DNA from: Cristatella mucedo | Taxonomy: Eukaryota > Bryozoa > Phylactolaemata > Cristatellidae | Reading direction: 5' to 3' | DNA length: 64,000 nt | NCBI GenBank assembly: GCA_009760855.2 | Contig: WPIO01000019.1 | Coordinates: 3,609,501 to 3,673,500, forward strand | In this document: positions 59,401 through 64,000 of the stretch, piece by piece | How the letters are laid out: the number at the start of each line of letters is the position of its first letter | How positions within the stretch are numbered: position 1 is the stretch's first letter | Notes under the pieces: generated by a model | What the model was told of the DNA's origin: nothing | Database searches by the model: none | The model's input: the letters and a program-made list of their open reading frames with translations, nothing else | Translations under genes and position numbers: made by a program

Positions 59401-62400
59401 AGAATTTCCGAGTCACAATTGGTTTGCCCATGACTAATAAGTTGGTATTATCGTCATTCTATTTGAGAAAGTTTGCTTCCATCCATTTGTGGATGTCAAC
59501 AATATATGCAGCAGTAAAATTAAGAGAACTCGGCGTGCTGGAGGGCTGGAAGAGATCAAAGCATATGTAATATAAATATAATTCATCCGTATAGCTCCCT
59601 AAGGTCCCTAATCTCTATTCAAGCGCTTCATATTTGGCACGGGGCTCGAGCCCACGACCTCGGCCAGAATTTAGTCGGGGCGAGCACCTTAACCACTGGG
59701 CCAAACCAGCATGGCAAACCATTCGACCATGCTTCTTTTGGCGCAAATGTAAAGTGCCCAGAAAGAGATTCGAGCTCTCTGAGGATGCTACAACAAATAT
59801 ATTATTATTATCATTATATGCCTGTTGATAGACAGTCAGTCCTGATCTTTTGTATTCTTTCTCAAGCTTGCGCATTAGTAGACCTAGCTAGTCTGATGCT
59901 TTCAGAAAGCCAGGGGCAATCTGAGTGAGGGTGCACAGTGTGCTTAGTCAGAAGTGGAAACTCAAGAATGTTGGCTAATATCATCTTGCAGCAGTCTACC
60001 ATATATTGCAGGTCAGAAAGAAGATTGAGCAGCAGGGGCAAATAAGATTTTTCCCAAAGATAGCATTGATGTCAAGAGTCTTGAGATTAAACGATTCACA
60101 GATGATTCTCGATGTGGAAGAAGGCACACAATAATGTAATGTAATGTCTGTAGCTCCACAATGCCATACAGACTGTGTGGGTGCTATGCAGGAGAGTTTT
60201 GTATAGCGTACTCACAGCCTAAGTGGCTTTCGGTACGCATTCGGTAGCCAACAGACTTCGTCTCACGCAGCAAGGAGAATATGGGAAGCATAGCAGAGTC
60301 AGGAGAGCAGTTGAGGTAGTGAGTAGAATAGAAGTAGCAGCTCAGGACCGCTGAAAAGGATGAGCCATAGTCAGCAGAAGGAGAGTAGTTGTCGTTGCGT
60401 AAGAATTATGGAAGCGAGTTCCACAGTCTAGGACCTGCAGAGCTAAAGCTTCTGTCGCCAACGGTCTTTAAGCGGAGAAATGGAACAGCTAATTTATTGT
60501 CCACACAGGACCTGAGGGTGCGAACAGGCTGAAACTGATGCAGCAGTTCAGCTAGGTACAAAGGAGCCGAGCTGTGGCGGGCCTTGTGGGTCAGTGCTGA
60601 CTACGTGAGATCTGCATGTGGACAGATGTGTAGACTTTGGTAACAACAGAGGACGACAACATACAACCGTGGGAGAATATCTGATCGAGCGTGTGACACT
60701 TGTATTGAATAGGATCACGTACGTGACCCACAAGAAAAAATAAGTGGCAGCACATGAAATTCGCCACTTATGGTGTCAGTTAAGTAGTCAAAAAGAAATT
60801 AAAAATCCCTCAGAAAAAGGAAGGGCCAATTTCTTCCACACTGAATCGAAATGAGATCAGAAAACTCTTAAATGAAGGAGGCCTTGGTACCTGGTGGGCA
60901 ATGGATTCCCTCCACCAATGGCTACTTGTTGTCGGAGGGACTCAAAAATGATATTCGAAAGACTGCTTCGAAGGCACTGCAAACGGTTTAAAATTGTGAG
61001 AGAGGAACGATCTAGCTGGAAAGCTCTAATCAGAATTAAGAGCTAACCAATCAACTGAAACTCATCTGCTGCAGATATACAATGACCTTCACTACAAGAT
61101 GATCAGGGTAAGGCCTCACTCTCGGCAGCACTTGACACGGCTGACCGTAAGATCCTTCTGGAGCACCTCTTCACACGCCTAGGTATCACTAGCAGTGCTC
61201 AACTAGGTCAGGTCCTACCTCGGTGAGAGATGTCAGAGTACATGTAAATGGCTGTCGGTCATCAGTGGAGCCTTAAAGTATGGGTAACCTCAGAATTCAA
61301 TCTTAGGCCCCCAGTTTTCATTATCCGTGTTCTTCCTCGGGCCAATCTCATGGCCAAACACAATCTGAGCTTTCATTTCTACAAAGATTATTGTCAGCTC
61401 AATATAGCCTTCGACCCTACTAAGCCTTGCTCCACATCCGACTCAGTTAATTCTCTAGCAACAATGTATCCATGACATTCACACTTGGATGGCCGCTAAC
61501 TTCCTGGAGCTTAACCATGATAAGACCAAACTCACAGCTAGGGCAAGCCTGATGCCATCCGCCAATTGGACGACCTCAAAGCTTGGTTCATCTAGCATAA
61601 CTCCAGTGATATCTGCCCGTAGTCTGCCCATAATCTTGAGCCTGCCATTCCAATATGACTTGTCATTGGATAAGCATGTTTCGACAGCTGTCAAGTCGAC
61701 TACTCTCAGCTGAGGAACATTGCCAAGATCATCATTGCCTGCAAACATCAAGATTACTCCAATCCCTTTTATTCAGGACTGGACCGGCCTGGACCCTCGA
61801 TCAAAACTGACGCAAAACCAAGCTGCTCGTCTTCTCTGTCATCGACGGCTGCCATATACTGCACCCGCACTCGTGTCACCACGCTTCACCGGCTTCCAAG
61901 GAAGCCTCAACGCTACTTCACGATCTCCTCTTTGGATTGCAGGTGCCTTTAGTCGCTTGCACCAGTACTCAATTGCCTGCCTATCCGACGTCCTTGTTCC
62001 AGCACTGTGCTCTCACACCAGCGGCTCTTCGGCTTCTAGTCGTCTCGCTGTCTGTAACACTGAATTGAAATCTTTTGGTGATCGAGCCTACGGTTCGTAT
62101 GCACCAAAGGTCTCGAACTTGCTTCTGGTTTCTACGACCATCTGCAATCACTGTGCAACACTTAAGTCACAGCCGAAGACTCATCTGTTCTGCTCAGCTA
62201 CTTCTTCCCTGCTCCATTGTTTTTGTTCCCGTGTGCTTCGCCTGCTCAACTGTGCATTATCCAGTGCATGTTACTAACCAGGGTTTATACTAACTGACGA
62301 GTGTCCCGAGTGTTTTCTGCTGTGCTTTTGCATGCTAAGTACTTGTCTAAGCATGACACCGGGTATGTCACTAATCTTTGGTTATTGATTCTCAACTTGC

Positions 62401-63787
62401 AGCATTGTAAAAAAACGACCTACTATTACTAGTTAGTGTGGATACATAGGTATATTTTATCTCACTATGAAAGTAACAAGCCACATTTCGTCAGGGTAGA
62501 ACAGCTTAACCGACGCACCGGCTTTAACGCCAATTGCCATCGTAATACCTTTACCATCAGGTTTCAAGTGGGCCCCGTGCGATGGCTTTTATTTCATTAG
62601 TGTCAACGGCTGACTGATAAAGCTACAAGAGCATTATGGTAAGCATTCTTAGCTGCTGTAATCTGTGAGTCAGCTTAATTAAGATACAAATGGCTTGCTG
62701 AAGTTATCTGCTAGCCCCAATTCCGAGGCCAAGCTTCAGTTATCTCCAAGATTTTCAAAAGCCGGCTTCGACTCGTTATCTGCCTGCCTGTTTTCTCATT
62801 TTGAAATGACAAGATTAATTGGTATCAAGCTACACATGAAGGAATTGTTCACCTGTGTGCTGAAATCCTAATAGCTATCAATTCTGATTTACCCCACCAC
62901 AAGTGACATCTTATCATCCAAAAATGGTCTGCAACTGGCAGAACTTGGTAACATAACCAGGCTGAAACAGCACTTCACAAAATTGCTTGCATGCACTACT
63001 AAACTGCCCCATCTCTGGCAAAATATAGGGATGAACCATCAAATACAGGTCTTTAGAAACTCGCCGGGACCAACAGGGTACTTCAAAACTCGACCCAGGC
63101 CAAAGAAACTTGCAGTATAAAAAGCGAAAAAGCTACAAGCACGAACTAAAAGAGCAAGATGCACCAGCGCCGAGTTTGCATGCCTGTCAACTACTACATG
63201 CACGAGCTTACCGTTGAATAACTCGTTGGCATCGATACTGCCAGACCTGTTTGAGTCGACACGCTCGAAGTGGCCACGCCATTGCTGCACATACTGCCAC
63301 AGCTGTTGGAACTCATTAAGACCAATGGAACCTGACAGATCTTTGTCGAACATACCTAAAAGAAAGTTAGTAACCGTGTACTGCAAACAAGCCTGACTCA
63401 GGGGCATCTCCACGGCCTGTTCTAAAGTAGATTCAGACAGAAGCCACAAGGCAAGGCACACACCTATGAGCTGCCAGCATGTTTCCAGATTGAACGGCGC
63501 CCAGTTCGAATTCATCAGTGCCCTCTGCAGCTCAGGGGCACTGATCTGGCCTGACCTGTCAGCGTCCACTGAGTAAAACCATGATGCTACCTGGGGATCC
63601 ACATATCCAGTCGTCGGTGGATATGCACCACCTGCAAAAAAAATTGTACACAGTGCTGAATATGTACCATTCGACATTAAACAAGCTTCGACATTAAACA
63701 AGCTGTTTACGCGTTGTAGGCAATTCGCAGGCATACTTCCACCAGCCTACCTCCAGGTTGTCCATAAGGCTGACCATATTGAGGTGC
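56427..63787 (-). CDS. PEF1: Peflin (penta-EF-hand protein), C-terminal exons; 5' end beyond window
   Basis: Calcium-binding adaptor that pairs with ALG-2 (PDCD6) and, in mammals, works with CUL3-KLHL12 on COPII carriers. Exons (minus strand): 63751-63787, 63464-63631, 63212-63355, 56427-56653, all in frame. The first shows the Pro/Gly/Gln-rich peflin tail (APQYGQPYGQPG). Then EF1 (DADRSGQISAPE), EF2 (DKDLSGSIGLNE) and EF3 (DSNRSGSIDANE) keep the acidic and Gly positions of a calcium loop. EF4 (DIQTRRAVSLDS) and EF5 (DATGTGFIQLSY) are degenerate, as expected for the dimerising hands. VDPQVASWF and NSNWAPFNLETC are peflin-like rather than ALG-2- or sorcin-like. The last intron is 6.6 kb and full of transposons. 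The remaining N-terminal exon or exons lie upstream (right); a candidate acceptor near 63913 was not resolved. Confidence 0.92.
58020..58305 (+). mobile_element. LINE RT fragment (N-terminal RT), left half of a split element
   Basis: Plus-strand words KIPSSEN, VVRPVIKKPTIDHENVSSLR, QIPLLLFLSKILERVVAKLL and NDHPSSSD. This is the start of the RT domain in L2/CR1 LINEs (AVVxPLxKKP...LSKILExVV). It stops at a minus-strand LINE tail. Confidence 0.68.
58306..59577 (-). mobile_element. L2/CR1-like LINE carrying SINE insertions
   Basis: Minus-oriented, from an AATAA-rich end at 58310. The body is collinear with 37.2-38.5 kb (AAAGTGAGTGACAGAACATT, GACAAGCCTAGCTGCAAGG). A family-2-like SINE fragment (58665-58770) and a family-1 SINE (59118-59272) sit inside it. 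Confidence 0.65.
59118..59272 (-). mobile_element. SINE family 1 inserted in a LINE
   Basis: Tail AGAGAGCTTAATCTCTGTTC, B-box GGGTTCGAGCCC and A-box side CTTAACCACCGGGCCAAACC on plus. Flanking sequence on both sides is one minus-strand L2-like LINE, as a comparison with the copy at 38.3-38.5 kb shows. The insertion is therefore younger than that LINE. Confidence 0.72.
59578..59718 (-). mobile_element. SINE family 1, well preserved
   Basis: Best A-box in the window: TGGCCCAGTGGTTAAGGTGC on minus, followed by B-box GGGCTCGAGCCC, then the LINE-like tail. Confidence 0.75.
59722..59822 (+). mobile_element. L2-like LINE 3' tail
   Basis: AAATGTAAAGTGCCCAGAAA, GAGATTCGAGCTCTCTGAGG and (TTA)n. Similar to the short insertion at 19.4 kb. 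Confidence 0.6.
60129..60600 (-). mobile_element. LINE family B, uninterrupted copy
   Basis: Collinear with 19.08-19.8 kb and 24.54-24.8 kb, without the plus-strand tail seen at 19.4 kb. It serves as the reference for that insertion. Confidence 0.65.
61020..62300 (+). mobile_element. LINE RT to C-terminus, right half of a split element
   Basis: Plus-strand words, with frameshifts: [103 protein letters not shown]. These continue the RT from where the 58.0-58.3-kb fragment stops. Confidence 0.7.
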
Positions 63788-64000
63788 CTGAAAAGAATGC
63801 CCGGAAAAGCTCTGCTGCAGGATTTTCGCAGGAATTCACTTAATGACAACACGATAGCTGGCATCTTGATTTAAGCTAACAGGCGCAGTAGACGAGGAGC
63901 CATAGGCGACCCGTGCCTGAAAGCGAGTTCCCCAGTGCGACAATATTTTCAAGAAGTCATGCAAATTACCCTGCCGGTCTGCTATGGATAAAACGGGCTC

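Noticed and set aside
59578-59718. Possible tRNA gene (clear A and B boxes)
   Set aside because: No cloverleaf with anticodon arm and acceptor stem, and the same head recurs with a LINE-like tail in many copies: a SINE.
63841-64000. Further N-terminal PEF1 exons at the right edge
   Set aside because: Acceptor- and donor-like sites exist (near 63913 and 63970), but no frame joins convincingly to the exon starting at 63787.

Overview
The window is nuclear DNA from an animal, most likely an invertebrate. It holds five spliced genes with GT-AG introns and the standard genetic code. They are separated and invaded by many 5'-truncated L2/CR1-like LINEs, tRNA-derived SINEs and long dinucleotide microsatellites. 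I cannot name the species or phylum: the gene set is widespread in Metazoa and the repeats are not ones I can assign to a lineage. No bacterial gene, CRISPR array, rRNA or functional tRNA gene was seen.

Layout. (1) 52-21193, minus strand: a glycosylphosphatidylinositol-specific phospholipase D (GPLD1-like), reconstructed from 12 exons, including a signal-peptide exon and a 28-nt microexon. The 3' end runs off the left edge, and one exon between 15.1 and 21.1 kb was not found. (2) 22676-29945, plus strand: an RNF220-type RING E3 ubiquitin ligase in 10 coding exons (532 aa), head-to-head with GPLD1 across a shared promoter interval. (3) 33156-40384, minus strand: a cofactor-dependent phosphoglycerate mutase in 5 exons (250 aa), convergent with RNF220. 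(4) 46838-49479, plus strand: a FAM136A homologue in 3 exons (141 aa) with twin CX3C motifs. (5) 56427-63787, minus strand: peflin (PEF1), a penta-EF-hand protein in at least 4 exons; its 5' end lies beyond the right edge. Every listed exon junction keeps the reading frame, which is the main support for these models.

The genes do not form one pathway. They cover GPI-anchor cleavage (secreted), ubiquitin ligation (nucleus/cytosol), glycolysis (cytosol), a small mitochondrial intermembrane-space protein, and a calcium-dependent adaptor of ER-to-Golgi transport.

The most interesting material is the repeat landscape. One tRNA-headed SINE family shares its 3' tail with the local L2-like LINEs, which suggests the SINE borrows the LINE machinery. 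Several elements are nested: a plus-strand LINE is split by about 2.7 kb of other elements at 58.3-61.0 kb, and further insertions-in-insertions occur at 19.4, 37.6 and 59.1 kb. A 473-bp pogo-like DNA transposon derivative with terminal inverted repeats lies in PGAM intron 1. The window also holds perfect hairpins, a TTTAGGG-like interstitial block, tandem duplications and a series of 9-12-nt G or C runs.
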